A stretch of 64,000 nt of DNA, taken from positions 1 through 64,000 of the forward strand of contig MKTC01000007.1 of NCBI GenBank assembly GCA_001897535.1. Reading direction: 5' to 3'. The notes under the pieces were generated by a model, which saw only the letters and a list, made by a program, of their open reading frames with translations, made no database searches and was not told where the DNA came from. Both the position numbers and the translations under genes were made by a program. This document shows positions 29,156-37,373 of this stretch, in pieces; position 1 is the stretch's first letter; every line of letters begins with the position of its first letter. This DNA is from Bacteroidetes bacterium 37-13. GTDB lineage: Bacteria; Bacteroidota; Bacteroidia; Chitinophagales; LD1.

Positions 29156-30847
29156 TTATCCGTTGCTTAAACTCAGTTCACTATCGCGCACTGCGCCTAC
29201 TAAAATTCTTTTTACCGCTTCGCGTATTTCGCTCTCTCCCGCTCCGGCAATGTTGGTGGTACTTATTTCCAACTTGCCAATCAATTGCTGAATGCTTACA
29301 CTCACATTTCGCGCACTGCCACCGCCACCAGCTCCACCGCTGCCGCCTGCCGCGCCTGCCGATGTTGTTTTGCTTGGTGCTACACCCGGTGCAATACCTG
29401 ATGGCGTTACCACACTTGTAGTGCTTTTCTTTTCGGCTGCTGCTTTCTGTTCCTTTTCAGACTGTTCTTTTGTTTTGCGATCACTCTTACCTTTGTTGTA
29501 AGATTGACCGTTCAATGAACTCATAAACTGATTTGCACCTTCGCGCATCAGTTTCGGGTCAAAAAGCCCGGCAATCATTTTGCCCAAACCGCCAAAAAAG
29601 TCGAAGATGCTTTGCCCCACACCCCACACCATCAGCCTGAAGCTCTCAAAGTTTTTGTAGGCATAAACTAAACCACCCACCACTGCACCAATGCCCATTG
29701 CTATCCAACCCCATGGGCTGTTCAGCATTGTTTTGGTTAAAAAAGCATTGGCAGCCGCCAGCTTGTAAGTTGCCCATTCTTGCAGCAGCAACCATCCGTA
29801 TTGAATGCCCTCAATCAGCGTTAAGCCTTTCAGCACACCCCCATAAAGAAAACTAACTGTTGAAGTATAGGCGTATGCTGTAGCCAAACCGCCCAATGCT
29901 CCGGCAACAACCATAAGCGAACCTTCATGCGCAGCTAACCAACCGCCAAAAGCCTCGCCTGTGTTCCACAGCGTGCGCATCGCACCTTCTGCAAGTGGCA
30001 GCCATGTCGCGCCCAAGTCAATCAATGCGTTTATAGTTGGTTGCAGTTTGTTGAATGCTCGAACTGCAAAACTTTCCAAGTCTGCCAACAGCGAACCCCA
30101 CCTTGCACTGGTAGATTGGTTTTGATTGTTCAGCATATCGTAAAACATGCCTCCCTTTTGCGTCAGGTTATCAAATGCTTTTTCAATTTGAGGGAGAGAC
30201 ACACCATTTTGCTCTACATATTTTCTCAGCGCATTTCCGGTTAAGCCTGTTTGCTTTTCCAGTTCTTTCCAAATCGGCACTCCGGCAATAGCAAACTGAT
30301 TCAAGTCCATAGTGTTTCCACGCTGTGCCGAAACCATTTTGCCATAGTTATCTACAAGGCTTTTAAACTTCTCACTGTTACCCATCGAAAGGTCACCGAG
30401 CTTACTCATCATCGGCAACACCTTTTGGTTTTGCACACCAAATCCAAGTAAACTCTGCCCTGCCGTTAAAACTTCCTGATTGCTAAATTTTGTTGCTTTA
30501 CCGAAACCCATCAACTGGTCAATCAATGCACTGCTTGCAGCTTTGTCACCCATCAGCAATGTGTCGTAAGCCATGCGTGTTTGTTCCATATCAGCACCCA
30601 AGTTAAATATAGAACTACCCAACTGCTGCAAACCGCTCAATGCAAAATACCCGCCCACAAGCCCGGTAAATTTTCCCCATATAGAACTTTGCTTTTCAAT
30701 GCTGTTGCTGGTGTTATTCACCTGCTTCTGCAACTGCCCTTCGTACATAGCCATTTTGCCGTATGTACGCGCCATGCCGCTATCCAGCTTGGCAAGCGAG
30801 CCGCTCACCATATCCTTCAAACTTAAATCCCATATTGTGCTTGGCAT
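29156..30847 (-). CDS. Tail tape measure protein
   Basis: 563 residues. The tape-measure N-terminal domain is recognisable: FNLGADMEQTRMAYDTLLMGDK, LMGFGKATKFSNQEVLTAGQSLLGFGV, and GNTMDLNQFAIAGVPIWKELEKQTG. Hydrophobic helices lie at about 300-420 (LMVVAGALGGLATAYAYTS, WGWIAMGIGAVVGGLVYAY). A low-complexity Gly/Ala/Ser linker (GAAGGSGGAGGGGSA) precedes the C-terminal region. It sets the length of the contractile tail. It starts 2 bases after the end of the frameshifted chaperone frame. Confidence 0.9.
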   Translation of the reverse strand: MPSTIWDLSLKDMVSGSLAKLDSGMARTYGKMAMYEGQLQKQVNNTSNSIEKQSSIWGKFTGLVGGYFALSGLQQLGSSIFNLGADMEQTRMAYDTLLMGDKAASSALIDQLMGFGKATKFSNQEVLTAGQSLLGFGVQNQKVLPMMSKLGDLSMGNSEKFKSLVDNYGKMVSAQRGNTMDLNQFAIAGVPIWKELEKQTGLTGNALRKYVEQNGVSLPQIEKAFDNLTQKGGMFYDMLNNQNQSTSARWGSLLADLESFAVRAFNKLQPTINALIDLGATWLPLAEGAMRTLWNTGEAFGGWLAAHEGSLMVVAGALGGLATAYAYTSTVSFLYGGVLKGLTLIEGIQYGWLLLQEWATYKLAAANAFLTKTMLNSPWGWIAMGIGAVVGGLVYAYKNFESFRLMVWGVGQSIFDFFGGLGKMIAGLFDPKLMREGANQFMSSLNGQSYNKGKSDRKTKEQSEKEQKAAAEKKSTTSVVTPSGIAPGVAPSKTTSAGAAGGSGGAGGGGSARNVSVSIQQLIGKLEISTTNIAGAGESEIREAVKRILVGAVRDSELSLSNG

Positions 30848-30849
30848 GG

Positions 30850-31071
30850 CTATTGATAAATCTTTGAAACACTCTTAGCTATTAACTCCGCTTCCATCTG
30901 CATCACAAACAGGCATTCGCCATATCGTTTCAGCAGCCTTTCCCACTCCATCTTTTCAGGCTCCGGCTCTCCACCCTTCAGGCGCACCACTGCGTGTATT
31001 TTTTGCAGTGCATGTGTATCGCCTTCGCTGCCGCTTTCGGTGGGTATTATTGCGGCAGCTAAATCTTTTCC
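30850..31071 (-). CDS. -1 frameshift extension of the tail assembly chaperone (T-like part)
   Basis: In the -1 frame relative to the upstream gene an open frame runs GKDLAAAIIPTESGSEGD...EWERLLKRYGECLFVMQMEAELIAKSVSKIYQ and stops at TAG (30850-30852). It is opened upstream by a TGA about 33 bases before the other frame's stop, and has no ATG before its middle, so it cannot start normally near its beginning. Size and position between chaperone G part and tape measure fit the T part of a G-T chaperone made by programmed frameshifting, as is known for many long-tailed phages including Mu. Confidence 0.75.
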   Translation of the reverse strand, partial: GKDLAAAIIPTESGSEGDTHALQKIHAVVRLKGGEPEPEKMEWERLLKRYGECLFVMQMEAELIAKSVSKIYQ

Positions 31072-31418
31072 AGCTCCACCTGCACCATCTCAAAACGCTC
31101 ACCTATTGCTTTGCCAATCGCAAAGTGGTATTCGTCTTTGTATAGTTCATCACCGCTTATTTCAGCTTCACTAAATAGCAGGCAGTTGTTTCTAAACTCA
31201 TCGCTTGCCTTAAATGCCTCTTGGCGCATCATGTAGCTTATACACAGTGCCACCACATTTTTGTCGGGCTTTCTGTAATAGAAGTACAGTTTTTTACCCG
31301 GGTCGCGAAGGCTCGGCACACTGCCGCGAAATACATTTTCATTTACCTTGCCGTACTTTTCAACCCACTCGTTAAGTTGTTCTTGGGTGATGCCACCCGG
31401 TAATGTTTGCTTTCCCAT
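31059..31418 (-). CDS. Tail assembly chaperone, G-like part
   Basis: 119 residues, soluble, mixed alpha/beta, starting MGKQTLPGGITQEQLNEWVEKYG and ending MVQVELEKI. No direct family match is claimed, but it lies between tail tube and tape measure, where chaperones are found, and its 3' end overlaps the -1 frame described at 30850-31071. The chaperone is expected to coat the tape measure protein during tail assembly. Confidence 0.7.
   Translation of the reverse strand: MGKQTLPGGITQEQLNEWVEKYGKVNENVFRGSVPSLRDPGKKLYFYYRKPDKNVVALCISYMMRQEAFKASDEFRNNCLLFSEAEISGDELYKDEYHFAIGKAIGERFEMVQVELEKI
31065..31071 (-). promoter_or_regulatory. Candidate -1 slippery site GGAAAAG
   Basis: On the - strand the zero frame reads CTG GAA AAG ATT TAG; slipping one base back reads GGA AAA GAT TTA, entering the extension frame. 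The Lys tRNA re-pairs well on AAA; the preceding codon pair is imperfect, so this is a non-canonical heptamer. It lies within the only short stretch where both frames are open. Confidence 0.55.
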
Positions 31419-31454
31419 GTTGTGCTTTTTTGTTGTGCTATGAAAATTTGTTGA

Positions 31455-31886
31455 TTACACTTTATTGAACAAAATGCCACCCGGCAAAAGCGGCAAAGGC
31501 ACTTCTATCTTGGTATCGTTTTGCTTGGTGTCAATGCCTTGCTCCAAGAACTGGCATTGTTGAATAACATCAGTTTTCAGGATGTCATTACCCTGTGGCT
31601 TATACACCACCGCAATGTTGAACGGGGCAATATCACCAAGCGATTTACCCGCTGGCAAAGCCGCCATAATTCTATCCACCTCATACTTCATTAAAGTAAT
31701 AGAAGCCTCATACTCGTTGTTGCCCACACCGCGATGCACAGGCTCGCCACCCGCACCATACTCGTTGGTAATGGTTGACTTTTTTTTGTAGCTCACTGCC
31801 GTAACACCTGTGATGGTGATACCAAACAAAACCAGCTCAATGCTTGCCCAACTGTGGCGTGTGCCGTTTACTAATGGTGCGCTCAT
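31455..31886 (-). CDS. Tail tube protein
   Basis: 143 residues. MSAPLVNGTRHSWASIELVLFGITITGVTAVSYKKKSTITNEYGAGGEPVHRGVGNNEYEASITLMKYEVDRI shows the pattern of contractile-phage tube proteins: an N-terminal strand with G-x-x-H/Y-S-W, then G-x-x-x-x-P-x-G. It follows the sheath gene directly, as in Mu and P2. Tube hexamers stack inside the sheath. Confidence 0.8.
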   Translation of the reverse strand: MSAPLVNGTRHSWASIELVLFGITITGVTAVSYKKKSTITNEYGAGGEPVHRGVGNNEYEASITLMKYEVDRIMAALPAGKSLGDIAPFNIAVVYKPQGNDILKTDVIQQCQFLEQGIDTKQNDTKIEVPLPLLPGGILFNKV

Positions 31887-31915
31887 TTATTTGCGTTTAA
31901 AAGATGATTGAATGA

Positions 31916-33181
31916 TTAATTAAATGGGTTTGAAAAACCGATGTAAGCCGTGATGGTTTCAGCCGTTGCAGTCGGCACAAGCGATATGCGAACAGTTACA
32001 ACACTGGTGCTGATAACATTCTGATTCGGGTCAACAAATACAGACTTGCCGCTTATCTCAACATTCTGCAACATCAAATCCAAAGCATTTTCCACCTTTT
32101 CTTCAAAGTATTGGCAAATGCCCGGTGTCATTTTGCCGCTGGTGGCATCTACCGGGATGCTGCGATTGATTTCAGGCGTAAGTGTTACGCGCGTGATGCG
32201 AATAGCCTTTTGCATGGTGCGGTTCAACTCAATGCGGCAGTAGTCATCTGTCTCCAGCGCACAGGTGTAACCCTTATTAAAGAACACACCCGGATAACCA
32301 GTTTCTGTTTTCGGAAAAATGTAACCTTTACTTTCCAGCGTATCAAAGTCACCGTTTGGCACATCGCTGTAGGCACTCAATAAACTACCTGAAGACAATG
32401 CCGGGCGAATAAAGATGCCCTCAGCTTGGTCTTGTAAATTGCCATCGGCAACCCATCCCACACTTTCGTTCACCGCTCTGCGGGCAGCCATACCCAACAG
32501 GCATTCCACAGCAGCATAACCTCCAAACAAAGCATCCAGCGCAGCCACATCAGCATCTTGTGCAATCGTAGTGGCTACCTGCCCACTGCTTAGCAAATGC
32601 AAATCAATTGCATCGGCAGTAGTGCCGTTAAAGCCGCGACCTTCTACAAAAATTGTAACAGGGCGTTTCAATGTTTCTTCCTCGGCTGCCAGTGCTTGCG
32701 CATTGATAATAGCACCGCTATATGCCGGACCCGTTGTAACCGTCAATACATCACCATCAAAACTACTGTCTCCATCAGTTGGTGTGTAGCCGCTTGCCGG
32801 GTTGCGGGCTATTGCCGCTTGGCGAATCAATCCGGCACACTTAGGGTCGCGCAACAATTTTGCCAAACCGTTGGTGGTGCTTTTCAAAGCCATCTGCGTA
32901 AGTGTTACGCTTTGCGCCACCAAGATGATGAACAACTTACCATTGGGCGCAAGGCGAAAGAATTCACGAATCCTGTGCCACACCAAAACATCGTTGGCAA
33001 GGTCATACGCTTTATTCAACCCCAATGCCTCGGCATCGTTCAGGTTGTTCAATTCATAAACGGTATTAAGTGATGCGCCACCGCTCACCTCCACACCGTT
33101 CATGCACAATCCACTGTAAGCGTCTTCGCTTGGTGCTTGCCTGCCTAAATTGCCGTTGGTTTTAATGATGTTTAATGCCAC
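31916..33181 (-). CDS. Contractile tail sheath protein, DUF2586-like
   Basis: 421 residues. The N-terminal LGRQAPSEDAYSGLCMNGV, the central LARLL-type DPKCAGLIRQAAIARNP, GRGFNGTTADAIDL and DADVAALDALFGGYAAVECLLGMAARRAVNESVGWV, and the C-terminal domain RIELNRTMQKAIRITRVTLTPEINRSIPVDATSGKM...FEEKVENALDLML are typical of the sheath family found in Bacteroidota Mu-like phages. Gene order sheath-tube-chaperone-tape measure confirms a myovirus-type tail. Confidence 0.85.
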   Translation of the reverse strand: MALNIIKTNGNLGRQAPSEDAYSGLCMNGVEVSGGASLNTVYELNNLNDAEALGLNKAYDLANDVLVWHRIREFFRLAPNGKLFIILVAQSVTLTQMALKSTTNGLAKLLRDPKCAGLIRQAAIARNPASGYTPTDGDSSFDGDVLTVTTGPAYSGAIINAQALAAEEETLKRPVTIFVEGRGFNGTTADAIDLHLLSSGQVATTIAQDADVAALDALFGGYAAVECLLGMAARRAVNESVGWVADGNLQDQAEGIFIRPALSSGSLLSAYSDVPNGDFDTLESKGYIFPKTETGYPGVFFNKGYTCALETDDYCRIELNRTMQKAIRITRVTLTPEINRSIPVDATSGKMTPGICQYFEEKVENALDLMLQNVEISGKSVFVDPNQNVISTSVVTVRISLVPTATAETITAYIGFSNPFN

Positions 33182-33238
33182 TGCTTGTATTTTTATTGTG
33201 ATGTTGAATGTTGTTGTTGTGTGTTTCCAGTCTGTTGC

Positions 33239-33637
33239 CTATTGCTTTACCAGCGTATCGGCAGCTTTGTCATACTCGTACCACGCCAGCTTTTTGCTGT
33301 CTGCGTAGTTTCTGCAACTGCTTTTTTCGCGGTTCAAAAAGGGTGTGTTATCCTCACAGATAAACAGCGTTCCCTCTTTTGGGTAATACTGCAAACACTC
33401 TTTTGCCGATTCCTTCAAAGCATCTTCTTTCGTAAGTGCTGCTGGAGCTTCGTTTTCTTCTGCTGCCGGAGATTGTGTTTCTTCTACCACTGGCGCAGGT
33501 GTTTCTTCCACCGCTGGCGCAGGTGTCTGTTCTACAACTTGCGCAGGTGTTTCATTTACCACTGTTGCAGGTGTTTCATTTACCACTGGAGTGGTGTTGT
33601 CTTTGTTTTTGTCTTGGTTTTTACCGTGCTTACTCAT
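33239..33637 (-). CDS. Prophage protein with Glu/Thr/Pro/Ala repeat linker
   Basis: 132 residues from the ATG at 33637, which overlaps the upstream stop as TAATG. Residues about 14-58 are a degenerate tandem repeat built on V-V-x-E-T-P-A, encoded by related 24-27-base units. The C-terminal half is a small domain with two Cys: KESAKECLQYYPKEGTLFICEDNTPFLNREKSSCRNYA. The place between capsid and sheath genes suggests a head or connector accessory; the repeated linker could be a flexible spacer. Function unknown. Confidence 0.6.
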   Translation of the reverse strand: MSKHGKNQDKNKDNTTPVVNETPATVVNETPAQVVEQTPAPAVEETPAPVVEETQSPAAEENEAPAALTKEDALKESAKECLQYYPKEGTLFICEDNTPFLNREKSSCRNYADSKKLAWYEYDKAADTLVKQ

Positions 33638-34389
33638 TAGAAAGGCATTTGAATTTTGAAATAAAGTTTCGCCACCTTCAGTCCAGCCCACAACACGATT
33701 AGTGCGATAATTATCCAACTAAACCACATTGCAGCTTTATATGCTTTAGGCACATAGCGCACCATCACGGTGTGCGTTGTGCTGTCTGTTTTTATCGTTG
33801 ATTTTAGTCGGGTTATTTCTGTGTCGCGCACCTTCACGCTGTCCTTCCACGCATCGCATGTCAGCACAGCCGTCAGCTTGCCTTTGTTATCAAGTTCGAT
33901 GCTTCCATTACTGCGCTTGCCGCTGCTCTGTTGTTTAAATGGCTTTGCTTTACTTGCCTCTTGGATCTTGGCACTTGACTCTTGTGCATCAGGGCATTCC
34001 ACCTCGGCATAAAACACCAGTGTGTCGCCCGGTAAATAAACAGGCACGAGCCTTTCGGTAAACCAAACGCCCGTGCTGTCTATGGTGTTGGTTGTGCTAT
34101 TGCTAACCGTACCCGCCACCTTTGGACTGCATCCCGCAATCGCCAAACAAAAGGATGCAACCAAAATAACGTTCAATGAATTTTTGTCTATCCACTTTTG
34201 CATCAGGTGTTTGCCAAGCAATCCGGCAGCACCGCCAATGAATCCTGAAAAGATGATTACAAACATTTTCAGAGCAATAGTTTCAACTGCTATAAACCAA
34301 TCGTTTGTAACAAAAAGTAGAACAAAAGTTGTTGCTAAATCCCCAAAAGAGAATGCTATAAAGTTGTCTGCAATTGCTTTTGTACTCAT
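33637..34389 (-). CDS. Composite membrane protein: holin-like N-terminus plus u-spanin-like lipoprotein
   Basis: About 250 residues from the ATG at 34389 (frame open to an ATG at 34464). The first 60 residues have two membrane segments (FGDLATTFVLLFV and ETIALKMFVIIFSGFIGGAAGLL). Then an internal Met (34203) begins MQKWIDKNSLNVILVASF followed by CLAIAGC, a complete lipoprotein signal with lipobox IAGC. A polar periplasmic-type region of about 130 residues follows, and the C-terminus is a membrane helix (AAMWFSWIIIALIVLWAGL). From the internal Met the protein has the layout of a unimolecular spanin: outer-membrane lipid anchor, periplasmic link, inner-membrane helix. Whether one fused protein or two nested products are made is unknown. 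Confidence 0.65.
   Translation of the reverse strand: MSTKAIADNFIAFSFGDLATTFVLLFVTNDWFIAVETIALKMFVIIFSGFIGGAAGLLGKHLMQKWIDKNSLNVILVASFCLAIAGCSPKVAGTVSNSTTNTIDSTGVWFTERLVPVYLPGDTLVFYAEVECPDAQESSAKIQEASKAKPFKQQSSGKRSNGSIELDNKGKLTAVLTCDAWKDSVKVRDTEITRLKSTIKTDSTTHTVMVRYVPKAYKAAMWFSWIIIALIVLWAGLKVAKLYFKIQMPF
34203..34203 (-). promoter_or_regulatory. Possible internal start of the spanin-like lipoprotein
   Basis: ATG at 34203-34201 (- strand), in frame with the composite gene, begins a textbook lipoprotein signal peptide of 24 residues before the lipidated Cys. No Shine-Dalgarno is expected in this phylum, so the start is judged only by the encoded signal. Confidence 0.45.
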
Positions 34390-34495
34390 CTGTTTTCTGC
34401 TATCTGATTTCTGAACTCTGTTTGAAAAAAGACGGAGCAGGAAACCCTCAAAAACCTGCCCCAACCTTTCACTCTACCTGTTTGTATTTTTAAGA

Positions 34496-35602
34496 TTAAG
34501 CTGCTGCTTCTACCAAAGCCACAACACCTTTTGCATCTGCGCGGGCAATTCTTCCACCTGCGCGAACCAATGCACTGATTAGTGTAGCTCCGTTAAAGTC
34601 TGCTCTGCCTTCGTTGATTGAAACCACGATACCACCATTGTCTGTGTTACCAATTGCTTTGCGCACAAAGTTTGGATGCCAGAACAATGCAGCCACGTTG
34701 CTGGTAGCAGCGTTTGCACTACCAAATGGCAATTTCACCGGGGTGCTTTCGTTGTCATAACTCTGCACTCTGCTGCGGGTGTAAATGCTGATACCTAAAA
34801 CCATTCCGATTGCGCCATTAGGCAATGCTCCAGTTTGTCCAAACTTAGAAGCATCAATAAACTCGTCAATTTTGAAAAGGTCAGCCATCAATGCGCTGTC
34901 AATCAACGCCACCCTGCCTTGTGATGGAACGTCCATGCTATCCAGCAAGGTCATTGCATTTACAAAGTCTGCATACACCAATGCTTTACGGTTGCCCGAT
35001 TGCCCTGCTTTGTATGCTGCTCTTCCTGTGCCTGTAGTGCGCAAAATGCTTGCTGCTGCCGATGGAGCCCACAAGAATGCAAAGCGGTCTGCAATTTTGG
35101 TTTTCAATGTGCCGATGTGCTGTTGCAAGATACTTGCACGCATATTGTATGATGCCTCCAACTCTTCACTGTAAGCAACCATAATCGGGTCGGTACTGAA
35201 CTCATCAATGCTGTAGTCCAATTCGGTATCTACACGCTGCGAAACCGTTGCAGGGAAAGTAGCCCTGTTCATTTCCACATTCGGGTCGCTACCTGATTGT
35301 GGCAAGTGTACCGTTTTATTGTTTACATATTGGCTGTCATCCACCCCATGTGTATAAAACTCATTTTTTGGCTGAATGGTGTCGGCAATATCCTGTGTCC
35401 AAATCTCTGTAGATACACCAATTTGCAAAGCTCCGATAGGCATAATGTTGATGCCAAACAATTGCGGAATAGTTGTGCAAGCAAAGATGCCTGCCGCTAC
35501 CGATGGGCTTGCTCCGGCTGTGAGCGGTGCAATGGCAAATGCCACCAGTGTAGCTAAGAATAAATTGATAAGCACTCGGCTTAATGAAACTCTCTTTTTC
35601 AT
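34496..35602 (-). CDS. Major capsid protein with hydrophobic N-terminal extension
   Basis: 368 residues. The core from about residue 57 (GVSTEIWTQDIADTIQPKNEFYTHGVDD...KTVHLPQSGSDPNVEMNRATFP) through FWHPNFVRKAIGN and the Ala-rich end matches Bacteroidota Mu-like major capsid proteins. In front lies a signal-peptide-like extension, MKKRVSLSRVLINLFLATLV then AFAIAPLTAGASP, plus a second hydrophobic patch to residue 52. An alternative ATG at residue 54 (MPIGALQIG) would skip it. The extension may be a scaffold or delta domain cut by the prohead protease, or a membrane-targeting segment. Confidence 0.85.
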   Translation of the reverse strand: MKKRVSLSRVLINLFLATLVAFAIAPLTAGASPSVAAGIFACTTIPQLFGINIMPIGALQIGVSTEIWTQDIADTIQPKNEFYTHGVDDSQYVNNKTVHLPQSGSDPNVEMNRATFPATVSQRVDTELDYSIDEFSTDPIMVAYSEELEASYNMRASILQQHIGTLKTKIADRFAFLWAPSAAASILRTTGTGRAAYKAGQSGNRKALVYADFVNAMTLLDSMDVPSQGRVALIDSALMADLFKIDEFIDASKFGQTGALPNGAIGMVLGISIYTRSRVQSYDNESTPVKLPFGSANAATSNVAALFWHPNFVRKAIGNTDNGGIVVSINEGRADFNGATLISALVRAGGRIARADAKGVVALVEAAA

Positions 35603-35662
35603 GTTGTTGATTGAATTGTGTTTAAAAAAACTGTCTTTGAATTACTGATTTAAGAAGAGCGG

Positions 35663-36106
35663 TTAATACTCCGCGAATGGATGAAATGAACTACCTGTAT
35701 ACACGTAGCCAACCCGCTTCTTTGGGTCAACTGTAAAGGTGTCGTTACCAACACTCTGCACCACCACCAGCTTTTGGCTGTCAGCTTTAGCATAGAAGTA
35801 AAGCAACTCACCCCCTTTAAAATAGCTGTTAGCACTCAGCTTCACCCTGCGTGTGGCAGTTAGTGAATCCAGTGTAACAAATGTGTTGGCGTGTACAGGC
35901 TTCAGCACAAAGCTGTCAGCCGTCCATGCGCCCGATTTTGATTCGTATGAAGGGAACAAATGCACCGTGCTGGTGGTGATGCTGTCTGCAAATTTCCAGC
36001 TCTGCGTTTTGCCACCTTTGGTGATGCCACCCGCTTGTGCGTTGGTATCAATTGCAGTTGTCAATAAGGCTACAACCGCCATGCCTGCTAATAGTAACTT
36101 TCTCAC
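35663..36106 (-). CDS. Putative capsid decoration protein with signal peptide
   Basis: 147 residues. It starts with a clear Sec signal (MRKLLLAGMAVVALLTTAIDTNAQA, cleavage after NAQA). The rest is a beta-rich domain: SITTSTVHLFPSYESKSGAW, LTATRRVKLSANSYFKGGELLYFYAKADSQKLVV, YVYTGSSFHPFAEY. It sits between protease and capsid gene, the usual place of decoration proteins, but a signal peptide is unexpected for a capsid component. It could instead be an exported envelope protein. Confidence 0.6.
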   Translation of the reverse strand: MRKLLLAGMAVVALLTTAIDTNAQAGGITKGGKTQSWKFADSITTSTVHLFPSYESKSGAWTADSFVLKPVHANTFVTLDSLTATRRVKLSANSYFKGGELLYFYAKADSQKLVVVQSVGNDTFTVDPKKRVGYVYTGSSFHPFAEY

Positions 36107-36197
36107 TTCTTTTTGATTTTGATGTTAGGCTTTGCCGTTTCACTTGGCAAAGCCTTTAATGTTATTTTGAATGCTCTTTTACTGTTGCTTGCTTTTG

Positions 36198-37190
36198 TTA
36201 CTGGTTTGGCTCTTTGTTGTAAGCCGCCACGTACAACTCTTTGTACAATTCAGGGTCTTCGCGTTTGATGCGCAACACCAGTTTGGCATTTGTCTTTTCC
36301 AAATCGCGCAAGCCTTTATCGCCTGCCAAATCGCGCAATGATTTTGCACCGCCTGCCGAAGCTGGCTGCTTTCCGTCACCTGGCTTAATGCTACCTGATG
36401 GCAGGTTGGGAGCTTGCAGTTTGCTCAATTGCTTTTCCAGCATTGCCAAATTGGTGTTACCCAACTCTTCAAAATCCTTCACCTCATCGGCTGTGATTTT
36501 TTTGGCTGCCAAAGCATCAGCACAAAGCTGTTTTACACGCGCGGTCTTTTCAGCCGCCTGTGCATCTTTCAGCGTTTTCAATTCTGATTTTAATTGGCTG
36601 CTTTCAGAAAGTGCCAATTCCACAGCGGCTTCGATTTGCTCCGCTGTTGCATTATCGCTCAACTTAAGAGCGGTAATCGTTTTAGCTGTTAGTTTCAGCA
36701 TACTTGTATTGTTGTTTGATTGAAAAAACAATTGAAGGTCAGCACCGCCTTTCAACTCAATGGCTTTGCCATCTCTGTCATAAAGTGCCAGTGCATTCTT
36801 GTTACCGGGCAAATCCACTATTGATATTTCTACCAGTTCGCATTCGGTAACTGTTGGCAGGGTTTGCCCCGGCAACATCAGTGCGGGGTCTTCGCTAAGT
36901 GATATGATTGAAAAGCCGATGCTGGCAGCACGGATAAAACCGCGCTCCATTTTGCCGCTTATTTTAGCACCCAAACCATCATCTTCTTTATCCAATTCAG
37001 GTTCAGCCTTTAGTTGCGTTCCTTCTTTTACAAGGTTCAGCCACTTGCCTATTACACCATCTTCTCGTTCATGGTTGTAAAACATCACCGGGTTGGCTTC
37101 AAATCGCTCGGTGCGGATGCCTGACGTAAGCACACGGAATCCGTACTCGTTTACCGTTTCGTCTGATACAATAAATGTTTTCTTGCTCAT
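36198..37190 (-). CDS. Prohead protease with C-terminal scaffold region
   Basis: 330 residues from the ATG at 37190 (MSKKTFIVSDETVNEYGFRV); 33 bases of open frame precede it. The N-terminal 170 residues show the HK97-type protease pattern with NPVMFYNHEREDGVIGKW (catalytic His in the NHE stretch) and RAASIGFSI (catalytic Ser), and ECELVEISIVDLPGNKNAL. The C-terminal part is coiled-coil, Lys/Glu/Ala-rich (ESSQLKSELKTLKDAQAAEK) and would act as internal scaffold. This protease-scaffold arrangement equals Mu gpI/gpZ. It would cut the capsid extension. Confidence 0.85.
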   Translation of the reverse strand: MSKKTFIVSDETVNEYGFRVLTSGIRTERFEANPVMFYNHEREDGVIGKWLNLVKEGTQLKAEPELDKEDDGLGAKISGKMERGFIRAASIGFSIISLSEDPALMLPGQTLPTVTECELVEISIVDLPGNKNALALYDRDGKAIELKGGADLQLFFQSNNNTSMLKLTAKTITALKLSDNATAEQIEAAVELALSESSQLKSELKTLKDAQAAEKTARVKQLCADALAAKKITADEVKDFEELGNTNLAMLEKQLSKLQAPNLPSGSIKPGDGKQPASAGGAKSLRDLAGDKGLRDLEKTNAKLVLRIKREDPELYKELYVAAYNKEPNQ

Positions 37191-37373
37191 GCGTTTTCTT
37201 ACTCGTTCTAAAGCCTTTCGCATCGCAAATGTGCATAGGTTTCGCAGTCCACACCCCGCGCTGTTTCTATTTGTCAGCTATTTACACCTATAAGTATTGC
37301 ATGGGGGAATTATAGAAATAACCTTACGCGCTCAAAACGCCTTTAATGTTGCTTTGCAAACAAATAACGAGGC
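37191..37373. other. Divergent promoter region between the two late modules
   Basis: 183 bases separate the protease (- strand) from the small terminase (+ strand). No exact TAnnTTTG box is placed correctly for either gene. The stretch GCTTTGCAAACAAATAACG precedes the + strand gene by 15 bases. Late transcription in Mu needs an activator, so absence of a sigma box is not surprising. Confidence 0.4.

Noticed and set aside
37224-37373. Sigma-type promoter for the late operons
   Set aside because: No TAnnTTTG box with a proper upstream element could be placed for either strand; the late genes probably need an activator.
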